Source: Rhodoferax sp. (GTDB taxonomy: Bacteria > Pseudomonadota > Gammaproteobacteria > Burkholderiales > Burkholderiaceae_C). From it: a DNA stretch of 8,636 bases. The DNA lies in the NCBI GenBank assembly GCA_029865675.1, contig JARXAU010000100.1:1-8636 (forward strand), read 5' to 3'. Both the position numbers and the translations under genes were made by a program. The notes below the pieces were generated by a model. It had not been told where the DNA came from, did no database searches, and worked only from the letters and a program-made list of their open reading frames with translations. Positions 1 to 6,203 of this stretch are shown piece by piece. How positions within the stretch are numbered: the first letter of the stretch is position 1; each line of letters begins with the position of its first letter.

Positions 1-1858
1 CATGAACGCCCTCGGCGTGCTCATCGAGCTCAGCGCGTCCACTGCGCCTGCCAACGTGCACCACTTCCGGTACTTGCTTGACCAACACTTCGGCCTGGCG
101 CGCCAGGGCAGACGATTCAGTCAGCGTGACGCCTGGGTTCAGTCGCAGGCCCACGAGCAGCGTGCCCTCATTGAAGGGGGGCAAGAACGTGGTGGGGAAG
201 AATGGGACAGCTGTGGCTGCCAGCAGGACCGCAACCCCTGCGCTGGCCATGGCCACGCGAGGCTTGTCCAGAACCACCTGCAAGCTGCTCTTGTACCGTT
301 GCTTGAGCCAGGCGAGTACCTTGGTGTCACCATGGTCCAGATTCTTCATCCGGGGCAGCAGGTAGTAGCTCAGCACAGGGGTCATCGTCACCGATACGAG
401 CAATGAGGCCAGTGTCGAGATGATGAAAGCGATGCCCAGCGGTACAAACAGCTTGCCCTCCAGCCCCGGCAACGCAAACAGGGGTATAAAGACCAGAACA
501 ATAATCACCGTCGCATAGAGGATGGCCGACCGGACCTCCATGGACGCCTTGGCTACAAGCGAGAGCAGCGGCTGGCGTTGGCTGGCATCCTTGGCACGGT
601 CTTCTTTGAGACGGCGCAGGATGTTCTCCACATCCACCACGGCGTCGTCCACCAGTCCACCGATGGCAATGGCCAGTCCACCCAGCGTCATGGTGTTGAT
701 CGACAGGCCGAAGTACTTGAACACCAGTGCCGTGATGAAAATCGACACCGGGATGGCGGTGAGCGCGATGATGGTGGGGCGCACCGTCCCTAGGAAGAAG
801 AAAAGGATCGCTGCTACAAACACCGACGCGCCAATGAGCTTGCCTTGCAGCGTCGAAATCGACGCCTCGATGAAGCTGGCCTGACGGAATGTCACACGTG
901 GAGCCTCCATCCCTGCGGGCAGGGAAGCCTTGAGGTCCGAAATGGCTTCCTCGATGGACTTGGTTAAGCTGGTGGTGTCAGCCGTGGGTTGCTTTTGAAC
1001 GCCCAGGATCACCGCTGGCTTACCTTCAAAGCCTGCATCGCCTCGCTTGATGGCCGCAGCAAAAGTAACCTCGGCGATTTGTCGCAACAAAATGGGTTGC
1101 CCGTTCTTGGCGGCAATGGCCAGGTTGCGCAAGTCCTCCAGACGGGACGTGCGGCCCAGATTCCGGATCAGGTACTCGCGCCCATTGAGCTCCAGAAAGC
1201 CACCGGATGTGTTGGCTGAAAACCCGCGCAGGGCAGACTCCAACTGGTCCAAGGAAATGCCCAGGTCCGACATGCGCGCCGTATTGGGCTGAACCTGAAA
1301 CTGACGCACTTCGCCGCCGATTGGGATGATCTGTGCGACACCCGGTATGGACAGGAGACGCGGGCGGAGCACCCAGTCGGCGTACTCACGCACGGCCATG
1401 GGTGAGATCTTTTGCGGATCGACAGGAATGGCGATCTGCATGATCTCGCCCATGATGGAGCTGATGGGGCCCATGCGGGGCATCACCCCGGCAGGCAAAC
1501 CTTGCTCCATGGCTGAGAGCCGTTCAGACACCAATTGACGTGCCCGAAAAATCTCCGTGTCCCAATTGAAAGTCACGTACAAAAAAGACAGCCCAGCCGA
1601 GGATGTTGAGCGAATCGACTCCACACCAGGCAACCCGTTCATGGCCGTTTCCAGCGGGAAGGTGATCAGCTGTTCGACCTCTTCGGCCGCCATCCCGCCA
1701 GCCTCGGTCATGATCGTGACCGTGGGCTTGTTCAGGTCCGGAAAGACATCCACTGGCGTTCGGGTCAGGGTGAATGCCCCGTAGGCCATTAATACGGCGC
1801 CAGCAATCAGCACCAGTAGCCGATTGGCCAGACTGTTTTCGAGAAGCCACTTAAACAT
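1..1858 (-). CDS. czcA: Heavy-metal RND efflux pump, inner-membrane permease (CzcA/CusA family), 3' end outside the window
   Basis: This is the proton-driven pump of a tripartite metal exporter (HME-RND family). The N-terminal 619 residues are visible; family members have about 1,030-1,050, so roughly 40% is lost at the window edge. The first TM helix is at about residues 13-30. The TM4 signature has G-G-L-V-D404-D405-A-V-V-D-V-E411-N, with Asp and Glu at proton-relay positions known in this family. FLPPFNEG at 558-565 opens the second periplasmic half. The position six residues before D404 is Ala, as in CusA, whereas classical CzcA has Asp there, so substrate class (Zn/Co/Cd versus Cu/Ag or other) is open. 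The ATG at 1858 has AAGGAG seven nt upstream, which overlaps the czcB stop, implying coupled translation. Family is certain; the czcA name follows from operon context with czcI. Confidence 0.93.
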   Translation of the reverse strand, partial: MFKWLLENSLANRLLVLIAGAVLMAYGAFTLTRTPVDVFPDLNKPTVTIMTEAGGMAAEEVEQLITFPLETAMNGLPGVESIRSTSSAGLSFLYVTFNWDTEIFRARQLVSERLSAMEQGLPAGVMPRMGPISSIMGEIMQIAIPVDPQKISPMAVREYADWVLRPRLLSIPGVAQIIPIGGEVRQFQVQPNTARMSDLGISLDQLESALRGFSANTSGGFLELNGREYLIRNLGRTSRLEDLRNLAIAAKNGQPILLRQIAEVTFAAAIKRGDAGFEGKPAVILGVQKQPTADTTSLTKSIEEAISDLKASLPAGMEAPRVTFRQASFIEASISTLQGKLIGASVFVAAILFFFLGTVRPTIIALTAIPVSIFITALVFKYFGLSINTMTLGGLAIAIGGLVDDAVVDVENILRRLKEDRAKDASQRQPLLSLVAKASMEVRSAILYATVIIVLVFIPLFALPGLEGKLFVPLGIAFIISTLASLLVSVTMTPVLSYYLLPRMKNLDHGDTKVLAWLKQRYKSSLQVVLDKPRVAMASAGVAVLLAATAVPFFPTTFLPPFNEGTLLVGLRLNPGVTLTESSALARQAEVLVKQVPEVVHVGRRSGRAELDEHAEGVH

Positions 1859-1865
1859 CGCGTGA

Positions 1866-1871
1866 CTCCTT
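1866..1871 (-). promoter_or_regulatory. Shine-Dalgarno of czcA overlapping the czcB stop codon
   Basis: On the minus strand the czcB stop TAA (1870-1872) runs straight into AAGGAG, giving TAAGGAG, followed by 7 nt and the czcA ATG. A ribosome terminating on czcB sits on the czcA binding site, which suggests coupled adaptor and pump synthesis. Confidence 0.8.
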
Positions 1872-3000
1872 AGCGGACTTGGTTGATGAGTGTTGCGCCC
1901 TGAGTCGCCACACGATCACCGGATTTCAGACCCGAGGTCACCGTGACGCTTGCACCGTCCAGTGGTTCAAAGGTGACGGTGCGAGGTTCAAACTTTTCAG
2001 GTGCAGTCTTGACCCAGACTACGTTCTGATTGGCTGCGTTCTTCATCAGTGACGCTTGGGGCACCGGGATGCCCTGCGTTTTTTGCTTGGACTGAATAAC
2101 CACCTTGACCGGTTGCCCAACGGCCAAACCCAGCAGTTCCGGACTCTGCGCCTGGAAATTCAAGGGCAGTGCCTGCTCGCGTAAGCTGCGGGCAGCACCA
2201 ATGAAGCTCAGCGGCACACGCTGATCACCGACCGCCAGTGTGGCGCCGCCAATATTGCTCGCAATTGCGCCATCAAAAGCCAATGCTTCTATCCGCAGCC
2301 GTTTCGGATCGACGATTTCAAAGATCAGCTCACGGGCGTCGACCACCTGACCTGCGACGACTTGGGCAGACGCAACCACCCCGGACACCGGGGCCAGTAA
2401 AGCCTCCTTGCTGGCCAATCCTGCGCTGACGGCCGACATGCGGTCCGTCAGGCTGACCAACTCGCTCTCAGCAGCTTCCACCTCTTTGCGTGGTACGGTG
2501 TCCGAGAGTTCACGCAAACGTGCCAGACGCTTTTCGGCAAGCGCCTTGGCAGCACGAATCTCTGCCAACTGAGCCATTTGACTGGCTCTCTCTAGGGGGG
2601 CGACAGCCGAGACCACATAGGCCAGCACCTCGCCTTTTTTGACGCTCTGACCCGCGTTGGGCAAGCCATTGGGCCCCGGCTCGATCCGTCCAGCGTTGAT
2701 AGGTTGAACTTTCCCTCCAGCGTTCGGGTCCATCAGCACCCGTGCGTTGAGTTCAAAGGCGCGAGGCAGCTCGGCGGTCTCCACCACCAGCGTCCTGACA
2801 TTGAGTTGCCGCTGCGCAGGCTTGGGCAAAAAGACGCTGCCATCGGCCATGCGTTGCGGACCATTGGAATTTCCCACGGCAGGGGCTGCGCCGTGGTCAT
2901 GACCCTCACCAGCGAAAGACGGCGCGCCAGCGCCCGCTAAGCTCAAAGTTGCCGCCAGAGCGAGCCAGTGGAGCTTTTTCACAGTGTTTTTGGTTTTCAT
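1870..3000 (-). CDS. czcB: Periplasmic adaptor (membrane fusion protein) of heavy-metal RND pump, CzcB family
   Basis: A 376-residue adaptor linking the inner-membrane pump to the outer-membrane channel in the periplasm. A signal peptide covers residues 1-30 (basic KTKNTVKK start, hydrophobic core, cleavage near SFA/GEG), followed at once by a G-HDHG histidine motif at 33-37. Expected domains follow in order: first lipoyl half at about 88-130 (INAGRIEPGPNG, then GQSVKKGEVLAYV), an Ala/Glu/Arg-rich alpha-helical hairpin at about 130-196, second lipoyl half (LLAPVSGVVASAQVV), beta-barrel, and membrane-proximal C-terminus ending GLKSGDRVATQGATLINQVR, typical of CzcB-like adaptors. It is shorter than the roughly 520-residue classical CzcB and lacks a long His-rich N-terminal region. 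The ATG at 3000 has AAGGAG eight nt upstream. It lies 12 nt after X and 11 nt before czcA. Confidence 0.93.
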   Translation of the reverse strand: MKTKNTVKKLHWLALAATLSLAGAGAPSFAGEGHDHGAAPAVGNSNGPQRMADGSVFLPKPAQRQLNVRTLVVETAELPRAFELNARVLMDPNAGGKVQPINAGRIEPGPNGLPNAGQSVKKGEVLAYVVSAVAPLERASQMAQLAEIRAAKALAEKRLARLRELSDTVPRKEVEAAESELVSLTDRMSAVSAGLASKEALLAPVSGVVASAQVVAGQVVDARELIFEIVDPKRLRIEALAFDGAIASNIGGATLAVGDQRVPLSFIGAARSLREQALPLNFQAQSPELLGLAVGQPVKVVIQSKQKTQGIPVPQASLMKNAANQNVVWVKTAPEKFEPRTVTFEPLDGASVTVTSGLKSGDRVATQGATLINQVR

Positions 3001-3008
3001 GTGGATGG

Positions 3009-3014
3009 CTCCTT
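3009..3014 (-). promoter_or_regulatory. Shine-Dalgarno of czcB overlapping the stop of protein X
   Basis: The stop TAA of protein X (3013-3015) is the first part of TAAGGAG on the minus strand; the czcB ATG follows after 8 nt. This is the same arrangement as at the czcB/czcA junction, so X, CzcB and CzcA are probably made in a coupled way. Confidence 0.75.
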
Positions 3015-3549
3015 AAGCACGACGGGTTTTTTGACGGAAGCGAACCATGACGCCCAGCGTCAGCAGCGCAAATAAACCGGCGCCGACCCACATCGCGATG
3101 GTTTTCCATGTAGAGCGAAGTCCTGGCACGCTTTCATCGGTGTGCAAATCAAGTTCCGTCGCCAATAAATCGGTCAGGTCACCGGCCTGGATGGTTGCGG
3201 TGATCGCAGTCACGCCGGTCTTGAGAGTGTCCTTGAGGGTGACTTCATACTCACCCTCGCCATGTTTTTGCGCTTTGTATTTGCTGCCTGCGATTTCCAC
3301 CTCGATTTGGGCGTCGTTGACCGGGCTGTTATCTTTAAAGCGGTCCAGATAAAGCGTGACCAGCTTTCCATTGAGGATGCCAACCAGCTCAAGATCATCA
3401 GACGTTGCGGTAAACCGGGGCAGCGCAGATCCTGATGCTTGCGGTGCGGTGTCTCCGTGGTCGTGACCAGGTCCTGCGATAGCCAACGGGCTAAGGAGTG
3501 TGAATATCAGAGCCAAAAAAATGGCCCTAGTCGATTGAATGAACTTCAT
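3013..3549 (-). CDS. Membrane-anchored periplasmic accessory protein of the czc operon (protein X), His-tagged, Ig/FixH-like fold suspected
   Basis: A 178-residue protein encoded between czcC and czcB. A signal peptide covers residues 1-25 (MKFIQSTR, hydrophobic core, LAIA cleavage), followed by PGHDHGD at 27-33, nearly the same motif as in CzcB. A middle domain of about 50-135 is rich in alternating beta-like stretches (GKLVTLYLDR, AQIEVEIAG, GEGEYEVTL, VTAITATIQAG), recalling the small Ig-like domains of FixH/YtkA/CopC-type periplasmic proteins; this is a resemblance only. One TM helix lies at about 150-169, followed by a basic tail RFRQKTRRA, so the domain should face the periplasm. I chose the ATG at 3549, with AAGGA just upstream and a proper signal peptide, over the in-frame ATG at 3615, which would overlap czcC and mask the signal. 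The role is inferred to be handing metal to the adaptor or pump. Confidence 0.85.
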   Translation of the reverse strand: MKFIQSTRAIFLALIFTLLSPLAIAGPGHDHGDTAPQASGSALPRFTATSDDLELVGILNGKLVTLYLDRFKDNSPVNDAQIEVEIAGSKYKAQKHGEGEYEVTLKDTLKTGVTAITATIQAGDLTDLLATELDLHTDESVPGLRSTWKTIAMWVGAGLFALLTLGVMVRFRQKTRRA

Positions 3550-3581
3550 GGTGTTCCTTAATTCTTTGGTGATGAGCGGGG

Positions 3582-4850
3582 TCACTGGGGCAGCAAGCCC
3601 AAGGACTGGCGCCATGCAGAAATGGCGGTGGCCAGCTCGATTCGGCTGCGCGCTTCTTGTCGCTCTGCTTCAACGGCCTCGGCCTCGATGCGCAAGCGGG
3701 TCGGCAGATCCGTCTCGCCCAACCTGAATGACTTGTCAAAAAAGCCACGAGACTCCCGGGCCAGCTTGGCTCTTCGCTGGGCTGCGTCGAGCTGGATGCG
3801 TGCGGCCTCGACGCGAGAAGCAGCGCCTCGCTGATCGGCCTGGATTCGATCTCTCTCAAGGATTAGTTGAGACTGCACTTCAGTGGCTTCTGCCTGCGCC
3901 GTCGCGACACGAGCGTCATACCTGGGCCCTGCACCAAACGGCACTCGAATGCCGATGAGCACCGTCTGGCCATACCGTTCTCCAAATGACCCACGGTCCC
4001 GAGTGGTGGCGACCGTTAGCTCGGGGTTGGAGCGTTTCTGGGTGCTGATCAGGTCAGCCGTGCGTTCGGCAACAGCGATTCGGTCTTCCAGCTCTGCAAT
4101 GAGCGGGTGACGGGCTGCTGGGGCCGGAGCTGGAGAAGGTTCACCCGTTGCGTTGTGGGGCGATTCAGGTGTCGCGAGTCCGCCAGTGAGCGCATTGAGC
4201 TGCGCCAACGCAACCGCCGAGGCAGCCTGGGCCTGCGCTGCTAGCGCCTCGGCCGCTGCCACAGCGCCTTCTGCCTGATGCTGATCTGACCGGGCCAGGT
4301 CACCTGCCTGCGTCCTTCTGGCAACGTCTGCGGCTAGCCGCCTGGCGTTGGCCAACTGCTCACGCGCCATTTCGGCATCTACGCGAGCACGCTGCCAGTT
4401 CCACCAGGCATCCCTAACGGATGAGGCGAGCCGTAGTTGTGAGGCGAGAAGCCTGCGCTCTACAAAAGAGATTTCTGCCTGCGCCAAGTCGGCACTGGCC
4501 GTGCGCTGCCCAGGGAGCCAGAGCGGAACTGCGATGCGGATCTCGGCTTCACGCGCACCGTTGTTACCGGTCGCCCGGTCCGATCGCTGACTGATCTCAA
4601 GAGATGGCGCCTCGGGTGATATCAGACCTGCAGTCTTGGCTTGGGCCTGCGCGGCGTCCCGTCGCGACTGCAGCGCGCGCGCTTCCGGCTGCCTTTGCCA
4701 AGCCGTCTCAAAAACTTCCTTCAATGACGCCACACCGGTTGGCGCGGCGCCAGAAGTGCTTTGTGCCTGGGCGCTCAGGACCCAGCAACTCAAAGTAACC
4801 ACCGACAGCACAATTCGAAGAGGTGCTGACCTTTTTTCGTTCAAACGCAT
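3582..4850 (-). CDS. czcC: Outer-membrane efflux channel of metal RND pump, TolC/CzcC family
   Basis: A 422-residue outer-membrane factor that forms the exit duct of the tripartite pump. A signal peptide covers residues 1-29 (RLNEKRSAPLR basic start, hydrophobic core, cleavage near AQA/QS). The rest is dominated by long Ala/Arg/Glu/Gln-rich helices in two repeats, the layout of TolC-type channels: for example QRQPEARALQSRRDAAQAQAK early, and QTVLIGIRVPFGAGPRYDARVATAQAEA opening the second half, where VPFG is a beta-strand entry common in this family. The protein ends with WRQSLGLLPQ. A Pro/Ala-rich linker (EPSPAPAPAARHP) separates the halves. The ATG at 4850 has GGAG seven nt upstream. It follows czcI after 147 nt and precedes protein X by 32 nt. 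Cys22 is not in a proper lipobox, so it is probably not a lipoprotein. Confidence 0.93.
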   Translation of the reverse strand: MRLNEKRSAPLRIVLSVVTLSCWVLSAQAQSTSGAAPTGVASLKEVFETAWQRQPEARALQSRRDAAQAQAKTAGLISPEAPSLEISQRSDRATGNNGAREAEIRIAVPLWLPGQRTASADLAQAEISFVERRLLASQLRLASSVRDAWWNWQRARVDAEMAREQLANARRLAADVARRTQAGDLARSDQHQAEGAVAAAEALAAQAQAASAVALAQLNALTGGLATPESPHNATGEPSPAPAPAARHPLIAELEDRIAVAERTADLISTQKRSNPELTVATTRDRGSFGERYGQTVLIGIRVPFGAGPRYDARVATAQAEATEVQSQLILERDRIQADQRGAASRVEAARIQLDAAQRRAKLARESRGFFDKSFRLGETDLPTRLRIEAEAVEAERQEARSRIELATAISAWRQSLGLLPQ

Positions 4851-4997
4851 GACTCATCTCCAATGGTGAAAACATCCAAGGAGATCAGCGAGCAGCGACG
4901 CAGGGGTCGCGGGCTTCAGTGCGTAACGCTTAATGCGTCATGCACACAAGCGCACAAGGGATTCGAAAAAGGGAAGAGGAAACCCGAGGCTCGCCGA
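4851..4997 (-). other. czcI-czcC intergenic spacer with short hairpin
   Basis: A 147-nt gap inside the operon, the longest between its genes. It contains GCGAC (4895-4899) and GTCGC (4906-4910), a 5-bp stem with a 6-nt loop, about 45 nt before the czcC start. There is no T-run, so it is not a standard terminator; it could trim or attenuate the transcript between czcI and the structural genes. No promoter is convincing. Confidence 0.3.
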
Positions 4998-5351
4998 TCA
5001 GGCAAGCCGGGGCCACTGAGGCCGCTCAGGTCGTTCTGTGAACGCCCGATAAAGGTTGACGTGGTAGTCGAATGGAGGGTCACGATCTGTCACTACCTTA
5101 GGCGTTTTCAGATGACCAGTCAAAACTGCAGCGCAACTTGAATGACACGATACACAGTCGTGGTGAACCCCAGCAGATGGGGCATCATCCTTGCCAGAAT
5201 CATGTTGGTCGGCTGAGCGATGTTCGTGGGTGTGATGTCCAGGATGGTTGGTTGTCACGCTGGATTCATGTGAGCAATACACAGCCATAGCTGCCCAGCA
5301 AAACTGCAGGGGCAACAACGTCAGCAAAAAGATGGCCAAGTACCGCTTCAT
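4998..5351 (-). CDS. czcI: CzcI-family exported His/Cys-rich metal-binding protein
   Basis: A 117-residue small periplasmic protein. A signal peptide covers about 1-21 or 23 (MKRYLAIFLLTLLPLQFCWA), closely matching the CzcI pattern of basic start, LP-QF-WAA and a following Y-C-HE. The mature part has a histidine-rich run at 36-50 (HPGHHTHEHRSADQH), an acidic stretch, then HHDCVSCHSSC at 63-73, an obvious metal-binding cluster, and a C-terminus RPERPQWPRLA typical of the family. In Cupriavidus metallidurans, czcI is the first of the czcICBA genes and influences expression of the efflux genes; the same position here supports the name. There is no strong Shine-Dalgarno before the ATG at 5351. 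Instead a small upstream ORF overlaps this start, which may supply ribosomes. The biochemical role is not firmly known even in the model organism. Confidence 0.88.
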   Translation of the reverse strand: MKRYLAIFLLTLLPLQFCWAAMAVYCSHESSVTTNHPGHHTHEHRSADQHDSGKDDAPSAGVHHDCVSCHSSCAAVLTGHLKTPKVVTDRDPPFDYHVNLYRAFTERPERPQWPRLA

Positions 5352-5434
5352 AAGGTGAAGTCTAGCCGTTTTACTTTGCGCAGATGGGTCAGGCTGATAT
5401 AAACCTGGCCGTTGTGGTTGTTATCTGGGCTCAT
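5348..5434 (-). CDS. Possible 28-aa leader peptide/upstream ORF overlapping czcI
   Basis: From the ATG at 5434 a 28-codon frame (begins MSPDNNHNGQ, ends KRLDFTL) stops at TGA, and its end shares ATGA with the czcI start, a 4-nt overlap typical of translational coupling. GAGG lies 6 nt upstream of its ATG. czcI itself has no clear ribosome binding site, so reading through this ORF would explain its translation. The frame stays open upstream to a TGA at about 5495, so it could also be the 3' remnant of an older gene. I do not recognise the peptide. No homology can be claimed. Confidence 0.35.
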   Translation of the reverse strand: MSPDNNHNGQVYISLTHLRKVKRLDFTL

Positions 5435-5442
5435 GATGAGCC
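5428..5442. repeat. 15-bp dyad upstream of czcI
   Basis: GGCTCA-TGA-TGAGCC has perfect 6-bp arms around 3 nt. It sits about 80 nt before the czcI start and covers the ATG of the small upstream ORF. It could be an operator or an RNA hairpin hiding that start; it may also be chance. Confidence 0.35.
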
Positions 5443-5559
5443 TCGGAGAACTTCTTCTAAATAGGTCTACGACTGACCGTCCATGGCCAAAAGCAGCCTT
5501 TCACTTGAGATGCACCAACCCACCCAGCTGAGAAAAAATGGCCAGCCAACCGGTAGGAA

Positions 5560-5584
5560 CCTATATGAAACCACTGCATATAGG
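5560..5584. repeat. Inverted repeat just upstream of the HTH gene
   Basis: CCTATATG and CATATAGG are perfect 8-bp arms separated by 9 nt, so arm centres are 17 bp apart. The right arm ends 4 nt before the Shine-Dalgarno (AAGGAG, 5589-5594). The left arm includes TATATG, which could be a -10 element with TGGCCA 17 nt upstream (weak). The position fits an autoregulatory operator for the following DNA-binding protein; this is inference. Confidence 0.5.
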
Positions 5585-5601
5585 CATCAAGGAGCAAGCC
5601 C

Positions 5602-5933
5602 ATGGCTACTAGCTACACCTCGTCTTCGAACCCACGGACTGAAAAAATGGGTGACGTGCTGGACGCCTTGTCCAGTGGCATCGCCAAAACCGCAGCCAAG
5701 GAACCCAAGTTCGAACCCCAACACCTGTCTCCAGAGGTCCCGGCCAAACCTACCCGCCAGCTCCTGACAGAAACAATGCTTGCCGATCGTTGGGTGTGTT
5801 CAGTCGCACGCCTCAGCGCTGGCGCACCGTCGGCGAAGGGCCGCAGTACTTGAAAATCGTGGGGAAAGTTTTGTACCGGCTCAAAGACATTGAGGCCTAT
5901 GAAGAAGCCTGTCTGGTCCAGAAGGTGTTCTAG
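5602..5933 (+). pseudogene. AlpA/excisionase-like helix-turn-helix protein, frameshifted
   Basis: The ATG at 5602 has AAGGAG seven nt upstream, so this is a real start. The frame reads 64 residues to LTETMLADRW and is then thrown into a wrong frame, stopping after 83 codons at about 5853. The correct continuation lies one frame over: GVFSRTPQRWRTVGEGPQYL, then KIVGKVLYRLKDIEAYEEA, stop at 5931-5933. Adding one G to the GGG run at 5792-5794 joins both parts into a 110-aa protein with a continuous winged/MerR-like helix-turn-helix (LADRWGV-RT-QRWR-GP-YLKI-G-VLYRL-DIEAYE), the pattern of excisionase/AlpA-family regulators. Residues 1-50 are a low-complexity polar tail. It is therefore either a recent pseudogene or a base-calling error in a G run. 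Such proteins are often carried by integrated elements, but no integrase is visible here. Confidence 0.8.
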
Positions 5934-5971
5934 GAGCGCACCCAAGGAGGGCCCGAACGGGTTGTAAATTG

Positions 5972-5997
5972 TTCGAACGACTTGGAATCAGTTCGAA
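5972..5997. repeat. TTCGAAC inverted repeat downstream of the HTH gene
   Basis: TTCGAAC (5972-5978) and GTTCGAA (5991-5997) are perfect 7-bp arms with a 12-nt spacer. Each arm also contains the self-palindrome TTCGAA, and the two copies are 19 bp apart, about two helix turns. It may be a paired protein-binding site or a weak hairpin at the end of the HTH transcript; there is no T-run. Confidence 0.4.
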
Positions 5998-6043
5998 ATA
6001 GTCTTGGCGGGCCAGAAGATACCAGATCACAAACGCCTAAATC

Positions 6044-6074
6044 CCCCAAGGGCAAGCCGATCAAGCTCTTGGGG
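6044..6074. repeat. CCCCAAG/CTTGGGG inverted repeat
   Basis: Perfect 7-bp arms CCCCAAG (6044-6050) and CTTGGGG (6068-6074) with a 17-nt loop. The stem is GC-rich enough to form in RNA, but no T-run follows on either strand, so an intrinsic terminator is not supported. The function is unknown. Confidence 0.4.
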
Positions 6075-6203
6075 TCAATACACCATTCTAAATGTTGAGA
6101 CAGCGATTTGGCATGGCCGTGTAACTGGAAATTCGGATCGACTTGATAGCTCTTCGAGATAGACGCAAACATGCGGCTTCATGAACCCAAAGGAGCCCCC
6201 ACC

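Larger units (their letters stand above)
5352..5601. other. Divergent intergenic region between czcI and the HTH gene
   Basis: 250 nt between two divergent genes. It contains the small ORF leading into czcI, the dyad at 5428-5442 and the inverted repeat at 5560-5584. The promoter of the czc operon should lie here on the minus strand, but I could not pick a convincing -35/-10 pair. No czcRS-type regulator gene is present in the window. Confidence 0.5.
5934..6203. other. Gene-free spacer with two inverted repeats
   Basis: 270 nt between the broken HTH gene and the small ORF. Apart from the inverted repeats at 5972-5997 and 6044-6074 I see no coding signal; the minus-strand open frame here has no ribosome binding site. 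No convincing promoter for the following ORF was found. Confidence 0.4.

Noticed and set aside
2..884. Plus-strand open frames across the czcA region (2-406, 522-884 and others)
   Set aside because: They lie antisense to a clear RND pump gene, have no ribosome binding sites and no recognisable protein features; high GC coding DNA creates such frames.
3550..3615. Longer start for protein X at 3615
   Set aside because: It would overlap the czcC end and place 22 residues before a normal signal peptide; the ATG at 3549 has AAGGA just upstream.
4770..4800. Lipoprotein anchor at Cys22 of CzcC
   Set aside because: Residues before the Cys (T-L-S) do not fit the lipobox, and a regular signal-peptidase site AQA/Q follows.
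4863..5141. Plus-strand 92-aa frame over the czcI end and the spacer
   Set aside because: Opposite to czcI, which has clear family features; composition (RRGRG, GKPGPLRPLRS) looks like a shadow frame.
5483..5767. Plus-strand 94-aa frame overlapping the HTH gene start
   Set aside because: No ribosome binding site, and it runs out of frame through the HTH coding region, which has a strong start of its own.
5971..5997. GTTCGAA sequences resembling a tRNA T-loop, possible tRNA fragment or att site
   Set aside because: No acceptor or anticodon arms and no CCA end nearby; the repeats are explained as an inverted repeat.
5930..6172. Minus-strand 80-aa frame in the spacer after the HTH gene
   Set aside because: No ribosome binding site and no recognisable features; it merely spans a low-stop area.
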